From Fusobacterium perfoetens (GTDB lineage Bacteria; Fusobacteriota; Fusobacteriia; Fusobacteriales; Fusobacteriaceae), in assembly GCF_021531595.1 (NCBI RefSeq), contig NZ_JADYUD010000006.1:98596-162595 (forward strand): a DNA stretch of 64,000 nucleotides, in the 5' to 3' direction. Made by a program: the position numbers and the translations under genes. Positions 26,758-37,100 of the stretch are shown piece by piece. The notes beneath the pieces are model-generated. The model had not been told where the DNA came from. It saw nothing but the letters and a program-made list of their open reading frames with translations, and searched no databases. Numbering within the stretch: the stretch's first letter is position 1; each line of letters begins with the position of its first letter.

Positions 26758-27531
26758 GTGGTAGAAATACATAAGACTTCCATAATAGAAGAGGGAGCCA
26801 TTATAGGAGATGGTGTAAAGATAGGTCCTTTTTGTATTATAGGGAAGGATGTAAAAATAGGAGCAAATACAGTTATTCAGTCTCATGTTGTAATAGAAGG
26901 TATTACAGAAATAGGAGAAAATAATACAATTTATTCTTTTGCATCTATTGGAAAAGCCAGTCAGGATTTAAAATATAAAGGTGAACCAACTAAAACAATT
27001 ATAGGAAATAACAATACTATAAGAGAGTTTGTTACTATTCACAGAGGAACAGACGACAGATGGGAAACTAGAATAGGAAACAACAATCTTATCATGGCTT
27101 ATGTTCATGTTGCTCATGATGTAATCATAGGAGATAATTGTATTTTTTCAAATAATGCAACTCTTGCAGGACATGTTGTTATAGATGATTATGTAATAGT
27201 TGGAGGAATGACTCCTGTTCATCAGTTCTGCAGAATAGGAGCACATGCAATGGTAGGAGGAGCATCAGCAGTTACTCAGGATGTATGCCCATTTATCCTT
27301 GCAGATGGAAATAAAGTTGTCCCTGCAGGACTTAATAATGTAGGACTTAGAAGAAGAGGATTTACAGATGAGGAACTTCTTGAACTGAAAAGAGCCTACA
27401 GAACAATATTCAGAAAAGGACTTCCTTTAAAAGAAGCATTAAGTCAGTTGGAAGAGACTTATTCTGAAAGTAAAAATGTAATGTACCTTGTTGATTTTAT
27501 AAAAAACAGTAAACGGGGGATAGCAAAATAA
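26758..27531 (+). CDS. lpxA: UDP-N-acetylglucosamine acyltransferase
   Basis: A 257-residue left-handed beta-helix made of hexapeptide repeats (IGDGVKIGPFCIIGKDVKIGAN). The catalytic His is H120 in HVAHDVIIGDN, followed by the family-specific GMTPVHQFCRIGAHAMVGG. It transfers the 3-hydroxyacyl chain to UDP-GlcNAc, the first lipid A step. It starts with GTG behind GGGGGAAGAAA. Its stop overlaps the lpxI start by one base. Confidence 0.95.
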   Translation: MVEIHKTSIIEEGAIIGDGVKIGPFCIIGKDVKIGANTVIQSHVVIEGITEIGENNTIYSFASIGKASQDLKYKGEPTKTIIGNNNTIREFVTIHRGTDDRWETRIGNNNLIMAYVHVAHDVIIGDNCIFSNNATLAGHVVIDDYVIVGGMTPVHQFCRIGAHAMVGGASAVTQDVCPFILADGNKVVPAGLNNVGLRRRGFTDEELLELKRAYRTIFRKGLPLKEALSQLEETYSESKNVMYLVDFIKNSKRGIAK

Positions 27532-28337
27532 TGAAAAAAATAGGTGTGATAGTTGGAAATGGAAAGCTTCCTTGCTCTTTTTTAAGGGAAATAAAAAGAG
27601 AAGAAAATATAGAAGTTTTTCCAATAGGACTGTTTGACACTATAGAAAATGAAGTAAAAGAGTATAAAAACTTTAAAAGATTTAATATAGGCGAAGTAGG
27701 AAAAATTACAAAACACTTTATAATTAACGGAATAAAAGAAGTTGTTATGCTTGGAAAAGTGGAAAAAGAGGTAATTTTTCAAAATATGGAGCTTGACAAA
27801 TATGGAGAGGAAATAATCAAAGGTCTTCCAGACAAAAAAGATGAAACTCTCCTTTTTGCCGTTATTGCTTTTTTCAGACTTAATGGAATTAAAGTTCTTC
27901 CTCAGAACTATCTTTTAAAAAACATAATGTTTGAAGAAAAATGCTATACAAAAATGAGACCAGCTCAGGAGGAAAATAAGACTATAAGCATAGGAATTGA
28001 AGCTGCAAAACATTTAAGTGAGATTGATGCAGGTCAGACTGTAGTATGCAAAGACAGTTCCGTTGTTGCCCTTGAAGGAATAGAAGGAACAGATAAGGCT
28101 ATTTTAAGAGGGGGAGAGCTTGGAGGAGAAGGATGTATAGTAGTAAAGATGGCAAGACCTCAGCAGGATATGAGGGTTGACATTCCTACAGTTGGTATAA
28201 ACACAATTAAAAGATTAGTTGAAATAAAAGCCAGAGGAATTGTAGGAGAAGCTGGAAAGATGCTTTTTGTTGATCAGGAAGAATCTATAAAGCTTGCAGA
28301 TGAACATAATATATTTATAATAGGAGTAAAGCCTTAA
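27531..28337 (+). CDS. lpxI: UDP-2,3-diacylglucosamine pyrophosphatase LpxI
   Basis: A 268-residue protein of the LpxI (DUF1009) family, with GVIVGNGKLP at the start, FAVIAFFRLNGIKVLPQNYLL in the middle and GINTIKRLVEIKARGIVGEAGKM near the end. It hydrolyses UDP-diacylglucosamine to lipid X and replaces the unrelated LpxH of E. coli. Overlap with lpxA (ATAATG) and the following lpxB put it squarely in the lipid A pathway. Confidence 0.93.
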   Translation: MKKIGVIVGNGKLPCSFLREIKREENIEVFPIGLFDTIENEVKEYKNFKRFNIGEVGKITKHFIINGIKEVVMLGKVEKEVIFQNMELDKYGEEIIKGLPDKKDETLLFAVIAFFRLNGIKVLPQNYLLKNIMFEEKCYTKMRPAQEENKTISIGIEAAKHLSEIDAGQTVVCKDSSVVALEGIEGTDKAILRGGELGGEGCIVVKMARPQQDMRVDIPTVGINTIKRLVEIKARGIVGEAGKMLFVDQEESIKLADEHNIFIIGVKP

Positions 28338-28350
28338 AGGGGGCAGCAGC

Positions 28351-29418
28351 ATGAAAATATTTGTATCAGCAGGAGAAGTTTCAGGAGACCTGCACCTTTC
28401 ATATTTAGTAAAAAATATTTTAAAGATAGACAGCAGTGTAAAATTTTATGGAGCAGCAGGAGACCACAGCAGAGAAGCAGGGGTTGAGATAATACAAGAT
28501 ATCAGAGAACTTGCTGTAATGGGATTTGTAGAAGGACTGAAAAAATACGGTTTTCTTAAAAAAAAGGCTGCAGAATACCTTGAATTTATAAGAAAGAATA
28601 AGATAGATAAGGTTATTCTTGTAGATTACGGAGGATTTAATCTTGCTTTTTTAAAACTTCTTAAAAAAGAACAACCTGAGGTTGAGGTTTATTATTATAT
28701 ACCTCCAAAACTTTGGGTATGGGGAGAAAAAAGAATAGATACCTTAAAGCTTGCAGATCATATTCTTGTTATATTCCCATGGGAAGTTGATTTTTATAAA
28801 AAACATGGGATAAATGCAGTTTATTATGGAAATCCTTTTTCTGAAAAATATTCTCTTATTGAAAAGAGAGGGGACAGAATTCTTCTTTTACCTGGAAGCA
28901 GAAAGCAGGAGATACAGTCTCTTATGCCAATTATGCTTCAGGTTGTGAAAGAAAGACCTGATAAAACTTTTGTACTTAAACTTCATAGTGCAAAACCTTT
29001 TGAATGGATAGAAAATGATTTACTGAAATATCCAAATCTTGTGATAGAGACAAATAAAACTCTTGAAGAGGCAGTAAAGGAGTGTGAAGTGGCAGTGGCA
29101 GCTTCAGGAACTGTTACTCTTGAACTTGCTCTTATGGGAATACCTGCTGTTGTTCTTTATAAAACAAGTGCTGTAAATGCCTTTATAGCAAGACATATAC
29201 TAAAACTAGGGCTTGTTTCTCTTCCTAATTTGACTCTTAACAAAGAAGTTTTTCCTGAGCTTCTTCAGGAGAAATGTACAGGAAAAGAAGTTCTTTTCCA
29301 TCTTAATCTTTTAAAGAGCAAAGAGGATAAAATAAATAAAGAAATAAGAGAAATAAGAGAAAAGCTTTCAGGAAAAGATGTGGTAAAAAATTACGGCGAG
29401 TATATATTAAGGGGATAA
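28351..29418 (+). CDS. lpxB: Lipid-A-disaccharide synthase
   Basis: A 355-residue GT19 glycosyltransferase. It begins with VSAGEVSGDLHLS, followed by the conserved DYGGFNLAFLK and YYIPPKLWVWGEKRI, and later LLPGSRKQEI for nucleotide binding. It joins lipid X with UDP-diacylglucosamine to form the disaccharide. It lies 13 bases after lpxI with a GGGGGC-type ribosome site and 6 bases before msbA. Confidence 0.95.
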   Translation: MKIFVSAGEVSGDLHLSYLVKNILKIDSSVKFYGAAGDHSREAGVEIIQDIRELAVMGFVEGLKKYGFLKKKAAEYLEFIRKNKIDKVILVDYGGFNLAFLKLLKKEQPEVEVYYYIPPKLWVWGEKRIDTLKLADHILVIFPWEVDFYKKHGINAVYYGNPFSEKYSLIEKRGDRILLLPGSRKQEIQSLMPIMLQVVKERPDKTFVLKLHSAKPFEWIENDLLKYPNLVIETNKTLEEAVKECEVAVAASGTVTLELALMGIPAVVLYKTSAVNAFIARHILKLGLVSLPNLTLNKEVFPELLQEKCTGKEVLFHLNLLKSKEDKINKEIREIREKLSGKDVVKNYGEYILRG

Positions 29419-29424
29419 AAACTA

Positions 29425-31221
29425 ATGATAAAAGAAAAATTAAACCAGGTTTATAAAAGTGATGCCCTTGGAGGTTTTCTGAAATATAGCTTGAGATATA
29501 AAGGGTGGCTTATATGGACGATCTTTATATCATCGCTTTCTTCAGCTCTTGGAGCAGCACCAGCATGGCTTACAAAATATCTTGTAGATGATGTTTTAAT
29601 ATCTAAAAATGGAAAAACAATGATTCTTATCGGAGCAGCGATTTTTATTACTACGGTTTTAAAACTTGTAACAGCTTACTATTCATCTACAACATCTTCT
29701 TATCTTACAGAAAAAATAAGAAGAGATATAAAAATAGATATATTTGAGCATATTGAAAATCTTCCAATGTCATATTTTACACAAAATAAATTGGGAGATA
29801 TAATGGCAAGACTTTCAGGAGATTCTTCAAGTCTTGGAAAAATAGGTTTTTTACTATTTGAAATGTTAAAAGAATTTGTAACAGTTCTTATTTTTCTTGT
29901 AAGAATGTTTCAAGTTGATTTTATACTTGCACTTGTTTCAATAACTGTTCTTCCTTCAATGCTTGCAGTTGTAAAAAAATATACTAAAAAAATGAGAAAA
30001 TCAGGAAAAATAAGACAGGATACAATAGGACAAGCAACAGCTTTTATGCAGGAATCTCTTGCAGGTATACAGGTTATAAAAGGCTTTAATAAAACTGATA
30101 TGGTTATAAGTAAATATAAAGAAGTTACTCTTGGAGAGATGGAGAGAACTTACAGAACTCAAAAGATAAAAGCTAAGATTTCTCCTTTAAATGAACTTCT
30201 TGCAACAACTATGGTTCTTTTAGTTGCAGCTTACGGAGGATATCAGATTGTTTATACAGGATCTATAACAGCAGGAGATTTAATATCTTTCATAACAGCC
30301 ATAGGACTTATGCAGTCTCCTCTTAAAAAGCTTATAAGCAGAAACAGTGAACTTTATGAAATTATTCCGTCAGGGGACAGAGTCATGGAAGTTCTTAAAG
30401 AGGCAAAGGAAGTAGATTCATATATTGAAAATCCAAAAACTTTTGATGAAAATATTCAAAGTGTAAAATTTGAAAATGTAGATTTTATATATCCTAATTC
30501 AGATGCAAAGGTTCTTAAGAATATAAATCTTAAAGTAAATAAAGGTGAGGTTGTTGCATTTGTAGGAAGCAGTGGAAGTGGAAAGACAACTCTTGTAAAT
30601 ATGATACCAAGATTTTATGATCCAGTTTCAGGAAGTATAAAAATAAATGATATTGATATAAGAGAATACTCACTTAAAGATTTCAGAGGGCATATAGGAA
30701 TGGTTCCTCAAGAAACTTTCCTTTTCAGTGGAACTATTGCTGAAAATATATCTTTTGGAAAAGAAGGAATAACAAGAGATGAAATAGAAAAAGCAGCTAA
30801 GATGGCAAATGCTTATAATTTCATAATAGATCTTGAAAAAGGTTTTGAAACTGAAGTGGGAGAAAGAGGAGTTCTTCTTTCAGGAGGACAGAAACAAAGA
30901 ATAGCAATAGCCAGAGCTCTTATTCAAAACCCTTCAATAATGATTCTTGATGAAGCAACATCAGCTCTTGACACAGAGTCAGAAAGACTTGTTCAGGATG
31001 CTCTTGAAAAGCTTATGGTAGGAAGAACAACTTTTGTTATAGCTCACAGACTTTCAACAATAGTAGGGGCTGATAAAATTGTTGTAATGGAGAAAGGGGA
31101 AATAAAAGAGATAGGAACTCATGAAGAGCTTCTTGCAAAAAATGGAATATATACAAGACTATATAATATACAGTTCAACAGAAATGAAGAACTAAAATTA
31201 AACAGGGAGACAGTAGGATAA
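29425..31221 (+). CDS. msbA: ABC transporter, MsbA-type lipid exporter
   Basis: A 598-residue half transporter: six membrane helices (about residues 25-320), then an ATPase domain with Walker [10 protein letters not shown], signature [15 protein letters not shown], Walker [13 protein letters not shown] and the switch His in FVIAHRLST. Context between lpxB and rph makes lipid A-core flipping the likely role, although the family is broad. Its stop overlaps the rph start by one base. Confidence 0.88.
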   Translation: MIKEKLNQVYKSDALGGFLKYSLRYKGWLIWTIFISSLSSALGAAPAWLTKYLVDDVLISKNGKTMILIGAAIFITTVLKLVTAYYSSTTSSYLTEKIRRDIKIDIFEHIENLPMSYFTQNKLGDIMARLSGDSSSLGKIGFLLFEMLKEFVTVLIFLVRMFQVDFILALVSITVLPSMLAVVKKYTKKMRKSGKIRQDTIGQATAFMQESLAGIQVIKGFNKTDMVISKYKEVTLGEMERTYRTQKIKAKISPLNELLATTMVLLVAAYGGYQIVYTGSITAGDLISFITAIGLMQSPLKKLISRNSELYEIIPSGDRVMEVLKEAKEVDSYIENPKTFDENIQSVKFENVDFIYPNSDAKVLKNINLKVNKGEVVAFVGSSGSGKTTLVNMIPRFYDPVSGSIKINDIDIREYSLKDFRGHIGMVPQETFLFSGTIAENISFGKEGITRDEIEKAAKMANAYNFIIDLEKGFETEVGERGVLLSGGQKQRIAIARALIQNPSIMILDEATSALDTESERLVQDALEKLMVGRTTFVIAHRLSTIVGADKIVVMEKGEIKEIGTHEELLAKNGIYTRLYNIQFNRNEELKLNRETVG

Positions 31222-31979
31222 TGGAAAAAATATTAAGAGAAGACGGAAGAGAAGTAGATAATATCAGAAAAGTAAATGTTATAAGAAACTATACTATTCA
31301 TGCAGAGGGATCTGTACTTATATCATTTGGAAATACAAAGGTTATATGTACTGCATCTGTTTCAGATAAAGTTCCTCCTTTCTTAAGAAATCAAGGAAAA
31401 GGTTGGATAACAGCAGAATACTCTATGCTTCCAAGAGCAACAGGAGAAAGAACACAGAGAGAGTCTGCAAAAGGAAAACTTTCAGGTAGAACAATGGAGA
31501 TACAAAGACTTATAGGAAGATCACTTCGTTCATGTATTGATCTTGAAAAACTTGGAGAAAGAACAATAACTATAGACTGTGATGTAATTCAAGCTGACGG
31601 AGGAACAAGAACAGCTTCAATAACAGGAGGATATATTGCTCTTGCTATGGCTGTTGAAAGAATGGTAAGAAATGGAGTTCTTTCTGAAAATCCTATAAAA
31701 TCAAAAGTGGCTGCTGTAAGTGTTGGAATAGTAAGTGGAATACCTATGACAGACTTAAAATACAGTGAAGATTCAGCTGCTGAAGTTGATATGAATGTTA
31801 TTATGAATGACAAGGGAGAATTTATAGAAGTTCAAGGAACAGGAGAGGAAGCTACTTATACAAGAGCAGAATTAAATGAGCTTCTTGACCTTGCAGAAGC
31901 AGCTATAAATCAACTTTTAGATATTCAGGCTAAAACTCTTCATGAAGAGTTTCAAGTTAATGGAATACAGGAATATTAA
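31221..31979 (+). CDS. rph: Ribonuclease PH
   Basis: A 252-residue phosphorolytic exoribonuclease that trims tRNA 3' ends. Signature regions are [27 protein letters not shown], the phosphate-binding [12 protein letters not shown], and [10 protein letters not shown]. It is coupled to msbA (start overlaps its stop) and lies 14 bases before rdgB. The rph-rdgB pair is common in many bacteria. Complete length. Confidence 0.95.
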   Translation: MEKILREDGREVDNIRKVNVIRNYTIHAEGSVLISFGNTKVICTASVSDKVPPFLRNQGKGWITAEYSMLPRATGERTQRESAKGKLSGRTMEIQRLIGRSLRSCIDLEKLGERTITIDCDVIQADGGTRTASITGGYIALAMAVERMVRNGVLSENPIKSKVAAVSVGIVSGIPMTDLKYSEDSAAEVDMNVIMNDKGEFIEVQGTGEEATYTRAELNELLDLAEAAINQLLDIQAKTLHEEFQVNGIQEY

Positions 31980-31993
31980 TAAGGAGTTTAAAA

Positions 31994-32578
31994 ATGAAAA
32001 TATTTTTAGCTACAGGAAATAAGCATAAAATAAAAGAGATAGAAAAGATTTTTAAAATGGATAATGTGGAAATATTATCAATAAATGATGGAATAGAAAT
32101 TCCTGAAGTTGAAGAGGACGGAACTACTTTTGAGGAAAACTCAAAGAAAAAAGCCTTTGAAATAGCAAAGTTTACAAATATGATAACAATAGCTGATGAT
32201 TCAGGACTTTGTGTAGATGCACTTAATGGAGCTCCAGGAGTATATTCTGCAAGATATGCAGGAGAACATGGAAATGATCTTGATAATAATAAAAAGCTTG
32301 TAAAAGAACTTCAAGGTATAGAAAATAGAAAAGCAAGATTCGTCGCTGTTATAACTCTTGCTAAACCTACAGGAGAAACTTATTCTTTCAGAGGAGAGGT
32401 TGAAGGAGATATAATAGATAATCCTCAAGGAACAGAGGGGTTTGGTTATGATCCTCATTTCTTTATGAAAGAGTATGGAAAAACTCTTGCTGAAATTCCT
32501 GAAATAAAGAATAAAATAAGCCATAGAGCAAGGGCTTTGGAAAAATTAAAAGAAAATTTAGATGAAATATTAAAATAG
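31994..32578 (+). CDS. rdgB: XTP/dITP pyrophosphatase (Ham1 family)
   Basis: A 194-residue house-cleaning enzyme that hydrolyses non-canonical purine nucleotides. It shows ATGNKHKIKEI at the start, IADDSGLCVDALNGAPGVYSAR, and GFGYDPHF for base recognition, ending with ISHRARALEKL. AAGGAG precedes the start. It is the last gene of the lpx-rph operon; the transcript ends in the composite terminator at 32587-32798. Confidence 0.95.
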   Translation: MKIFLATGNKHKIKEIEKIFKMDNVEILSINDGIEIPEVEEDGTTFEENSKKKAFEIAKFTNMITIADDSGLCVDALNGAPGVYSARYAGEHGNDLDNNKKLVKELQGIENRKARFVAVITLAKPTGETYSFRGEVEGDIIDNPQGTEGFGYDPHFFMKEYGKTLAEIPEIKNKISHRARALEKLKENLDEILK

Positions 32579-32586
32579 AAATTAAA

Positions 32587-32798
32587 GGGGACTATTGTAA
32601 ATATCTGTAAAATAAAATTTTATACTGTGAAAATATTTTCCTATTTATTTTGCTTACTTCACTAAAAATGACAAACTCGGACTAAAGTCCTCAAATAATG
32701 TCATTTTTTAGCGTTCAGTTCGCTTCATAAATTACGGAAAAATTTTCAATCTCCTAAAATTTTATTTTACAGATTTTCAGATACAAAAGTCCCCTTTT
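32587..32798 (+). terminator. Terminator of the lpxC-rdgB operon, with a repeat in its loop
   Basis: Left arm GGGGACTATTGTA (32587-32599) and right arm TACAAAAGTCCCC (32782-32794) match at 12 of 13 positions and are followed by TTTT. Between the arms lies the whole palindromic repeat copy B (32605-32772). The repeat therefore seems to have entered the loop of an older hairpin terminator. Confidence 0.65.
32605..32772 (+). repeat. Palindromic MITE-like repeat, copy B
   Basis: 168 bases from CTG to CAG. Terminal inverted repeats are CTGTAAAATAAAATTTTA and TAAAATTTTATTTTACAG (18 of 18 paired). The centre has AAAAATGAC...ATGTCATTTTT around GGACTAAAGTCC. It is nearly identical to copy C at 50689-50853 and related to the inverted copy A. 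Confidence 0.88.
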
Positions 32799-32826
32799 AT
32801 AAAAAAATAAATTTGGGAGAAAAATA

Positions 32827-34152
32827 ATGACAGATAATAAACTTGTTCCAAAAAAGATAGTGGAAGAACTTGATAAATACATTGTTTCTCAGGAAGAAGC
32901 CAAGAAAAATGTGGCTGTATCCCTTAGAAATAGATACAGAAGAAAAGAGATAAAAGATGAGGTTTTAAGAAAGGAGATAACTCCTAAAAATATAATTCTT
33001 ATGGGATCTACAGGAGTTGGAAAGACTGAAATAGCAAGAAGGCTTGCTAAAATTACAGATTCTCCTTTTCTAAAAGTTGAAGCTACAAAATATACAGAAG
33101 TTGGATATGTTGGAAAAGATGTTGAAAGCATAATAAAAGATCTTGTTGCAGTGACTATAACTAAAATGAAAAATAGAAAAATAGAGTCACTTAGAAAAGA
33201 ATACTATATGAATGCTGTGGAAAATGTGGCAAAGAAAATAAATAATCTGGATACTCTTAATGATGAGTTTAAAAATGAGCTTATAAATCATATTCTTGAA
33301 GGAAAATATGATGATGAAGTTATTGAAGTGGAAAAACCTAAAACTGCAAATATGGGTTCTCCTATTGTTGAAGTTGTAGGAGCAGGAGATGAAAGAGAGA
33401 TAGGAAGTGTCCTTGAAAATATAATGTCAACTTTTGACAGCAGTAAAAAATCAAAGAAAATGAAAATGAAAGTCAAAGATGCCATTGAATTTATGCTTAA
33501 TAAAGAGATAAACGAAAATATTGATATGGACGAGATAATTCCAGAGGCTTTAAGAATGGCTGAAGAAGATGGAATAATATTTATAGATGAGATAGATAAG
33601 ATTGCAGAAAGAGAAAACAGTGGAAGAAGTGAAGTTTCAAGACAAGGGGTTCAAAGAGATATTCTTCCTATTGTTGAAGGAACAACTGTAATGACAAATT
33701 ATGGGCCTGTAAAGACAGATCATATTTTATTTATAGCAGCTGGGGCTTTCTCAGAATCAGATTTCTCAGATCTTATGCCAGAACTTCAAGGAAGATTTCC
33801 AATTGTTGTAGAGATGAAAGATTTAACAAAGGACGACTTTATAAAAATACTGACAGATGTTGAATTTAACATAATTGAGCAGTATAAAATTCTTTTAAAA
33901 GCTGATGATGTGGAAATAAGTTTTTCAAAAGGAGCAATTGAAAAAATTGCAGAAACAGCCCTTAGACTAAATGACAATGTAGAGAATATAGGAGCAAGAA
34001 GACTTGCAGCAATAGTGGAACTGGTATTAAGAGACATAATGTTTGAAGCTCCTTATGGTGAGCCTAAAAAAATAAACATAGATAAAAAATATGTTGAAAA
34101 AGTCTTCAAAGATCAGTTTGAAGATGAAAATCTTGATAAATATATATTGTAA
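32827..34152 (+). CDS. hslU: ATP-dependent protease ATPase subunit HslU
   Basis: A 441-residue AAA+ unfoldase. Walker A is GSTGVGKTE near residue 60, Walker B IIFIDEIDKIA near 255, and the pore-loop region is TEVGYVGKDVE. The I-domain is inserted at about 110-240. HslU usually works with the HslV peptidase. No hslV is next to it (upstream is rdgB, downstream smc) nor elsewhere in the window. GGGAGA precedes the start. Confidence 0.94.
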   Translation: MTDNKLVPKKIVEELDKYIVSQEEAKKNVAVSLRNRYRRKEIKDEVLRKEITPKNIILMGSTGVGKTEIARRLAKITDSPFLKVEATKYTEVGYVGKDVESIIKDLVAVTITKMKNRKIESLRKEYYMNAVENVAKKINNLDTLNDEFKNELINHILEGKYDDEVIEVEKPKTANMGSPIVEVVGAGDEREIGSVLENIMSTFDSSKKSKKMKMKVKDAIEFMLNKEINENIDMDEIIPEALRMAEEDGIIFIDEIDKIAERENSGRSEVSRQGVQRDILPIVEGTTVMTNYGPVKTDHILFIAAGAFSESDFSDLMPELQGRFPIVVEMKDLTKDDFIKILTDVEFNIIEQYKILLKADDVEISFSKGAIEKIAETALRLNDNVENIGARRLAAIVELVLRDIMFEAPYGEPKKINIDKKYVEKVFKDQFEDENLDKYIL

Positions 34153-34173
34153 ACTAATCAAGGAGAACAAAAG

Positions 34174-37100
34174 ATGTATTTAAAAAGTGTAGAGATATAC
34201 GGGTTCAAATCTTTCGGAGAAAGAATAAAAATAGATTTTGACAGCGGGATAACTTCTATTGTAGGGCCTAATGGTTCTGGAAAATCAAATATTCTTGATG
34301 CTATCTTATGGGTTCTTGGAGAACAGTCATATAAAAATATAAGAGCAAAAGAGAGTAAAGATGTAATATTTTCAGGAGGAGATAAGAAAAAACCTGCAAA
34401 CAGTGCAGAAGTTTCCCTTTACATAGATAACAGAGACAGATTTTTTCCAATGAATGAAGATACAGCAAAAATAACAAGAAAACTTTATGCAAATGGAGAA
34501 AATGAATATTCTGTAAATGACAGAAGAGTAAGACTTAAAGATATAAATGATATGTTTATGGATACAGGAGTTGGAAAATCAGCTTATTCTGTAATAGGTC
34601 AGGGAAAAGTTGAAAGAATAATATCTTCTTCTAAAAAAGAAGTTAAAGAAATAATAGAAGAAGCTGCAGGAGTTAAAAAATTTCAACAGAGAAAAACTGA
34701 GTCTGAAAGAAAGCTTGAAAATGTAAGCAACGAAGTTGAAAAAATAGAGCTTATCTTAAATGAAACATATGAAAACAGAAATAAGATAAAGAAACAAGCT
34801 GAAAAAGCTCTTGCTTTTCTTGAAATAAAAAATGAAAGAGATTCTCTTAATAAAGGAATAACTTTATTTGAACTTGAAAAAAGCAGAAATCTTCTTCAAA
34901 AAACAGAAGAAAAAATAGAAGAAGCTGGAAAAAATCTTGAAGAAATTAAAGAAAAAAGAGAAACTGGAAAAAGTGAACTGAATAAAATAACAGAAGAAAG
35001 AGAACAGCTTAAAATATCTATTCAGGAAAATATAGATAAAAATGAAGAACTTAAAAACACAATAACTGCTTTTGAAAAAGAGAAAGTAAAGCTTACAGAA
35101 AGACAGGAAGCTTATAAAAGAGACAGAGAAGACAGAAAAGAAAGACTTAAAAATGCTGAAGAAAAAGCTGTGAGAAACAGTGAGTATCTTGAAAATATAA
35201 TAAAAGAAAAAGAAAAGACAGCAGAAAGTATTAAGTCTGGAGAAAATGACTTTTCAAAATATGAAAATGAAATTCAAGTGAAAGAAACAGAAAAGAAAGA
35301 ACTTGAAAAAGATATAGAAGTTAAGAAAAGACAGATTCTTGATTTTGAAGTTGAGAAACTTCAGTATGTAAATGATATTGAAAGTTCTTCAAGAAGGGTT
35401 AAGGGAAGTAATTCAAGAATAAACTCTCTTAATCAGGAAATAAAAGAAACAGAAGATAGAATAAAAGATAATAAAGAACTTCTTGAAAGTGCCCTTAAAA
35501 ATAAACTTTTTAAAGAAAAAATGCTTAAGGAGACAGAGGAAAGACAAGTAATCTGTGAAAAGCAAATTTCAGAAATCAGTATAAATACAAATAAGGTGTC
35601 TGAAATATTAAGAAGAGATGAGAGCGAAGAAAATAGAAACAGAGTAAAATATGAAAGCCTAGTGAGATTTGAAGAAAATAATGATGGATTCTTCAGAGGG
35701 GTAAAGGAAATTTTAAACTGTGGAATAAAAGGTGTAAATGGAGCACTTATATCTCTTATTTCTATTCCTGAATATCTTGAAAAAGCTATTGAATCTGCAA
35801 TTCCTGGAAATCTTCAAGATATTGTTGTAGATGACAGTACTGTTGCTAAAAAATGTATAGAAATTCTTAAAGAAAGAAAAGTTGGAAGAGCTTCTTTCCT
35901 TGCTCTTGACACAATAAAAACATTTACAAGAAAAGAGATGCCTTCTTTTGAAGGGGTTGTTGGAAGAGCTTCAGAACTTATAAAATTTGATGCAAGATAT
36001 CAAAAAATAATAGATATGGTTCTTGGAAATCTTCTTATAGTTAAAGATATTGATACAGCAGTAAATATTTCAAAGAAGAATCTTTATTCAGGAAATGTTG
36101 TAACTCTTACAGGAGAGCTTATAAGTGGTTCAGGAAGAATTACAGGGGGAGAAAGTAAAAACTCTGCAATTTCTCAGATGTTTGAAAGAAGAAAAGAGAT
36201 GAAAAGACTTGAGACAGTTCTTAATGAACAGGTTTCAAGAATAAATGAGAACAGAAAAAAACTTGATGATTACAGTAGAAAGCTTGAAGAACTTGAAAAT
36301 GAAATTTATCAGGTTGATGTCCAAGAAGAAGCTCTTAAGAAAAGCATAAAAGCATATACTGAAGAATATGAAAGCCTTAAACAGAAAGATGAAAAGCTTT
36401 CTAAAAACAGAGAGATGTTCATGCTTGAAAAAGAGGAAGAAGAACAGTATGCAAAAGAATATGAAAAAAGAATAAAAAATTCAAGTCTTGGAAAAGAAAA
36501 TATTGAAAAACTTACTAAAGAATATAAGGAGCAAATTGATAAAAACAGCAGTGCTCTTGAGGAAATAAACAGAGTTGTAAAAACTTTAAATGATGAATTT
36601 TCAGATATTAAAATAAAGTTTTTAAACAGTAAAGACAGACTTTCTCAGCTTGATAATGAAATAAAAAGAAATGAAGATGAAAAGCATGATATAGAAAATG
36701 AAATTTCTCAAATAAAGGGAGCTCTTTTAAGGTTGGAAGATGAAATTAAAAAATCACTTGAACAGCTTAAAAAAGTTGAAGATGAAAAAGAGATAAAAGA
36801 ATTTGAGTTTGAAAAAGAAAATAGAGGACTTCAGATTGCAAGAGAAAAAGAAGCACTTCTTGAGATTAAAGAAAAAGAACTTATAGGAGTTATAAAAGAT
36901 TTTGAAACTCAAGAATATAAAGAGGAAGAAAAACTTAAAGGAGAGAGAGAAAAATATTCTCAGGTATCTGAAAAAATTTCTTCTCTTGAAGAGGGACTTT
37001 CTCAACTTGAAAAAGTTGAAGCTAAACTTGTAGCAGAACTTAATTACAAAGAGTCATCAGATAAGGTAAGAAATCTTACAAATAAACTTAAGGACTTTGA

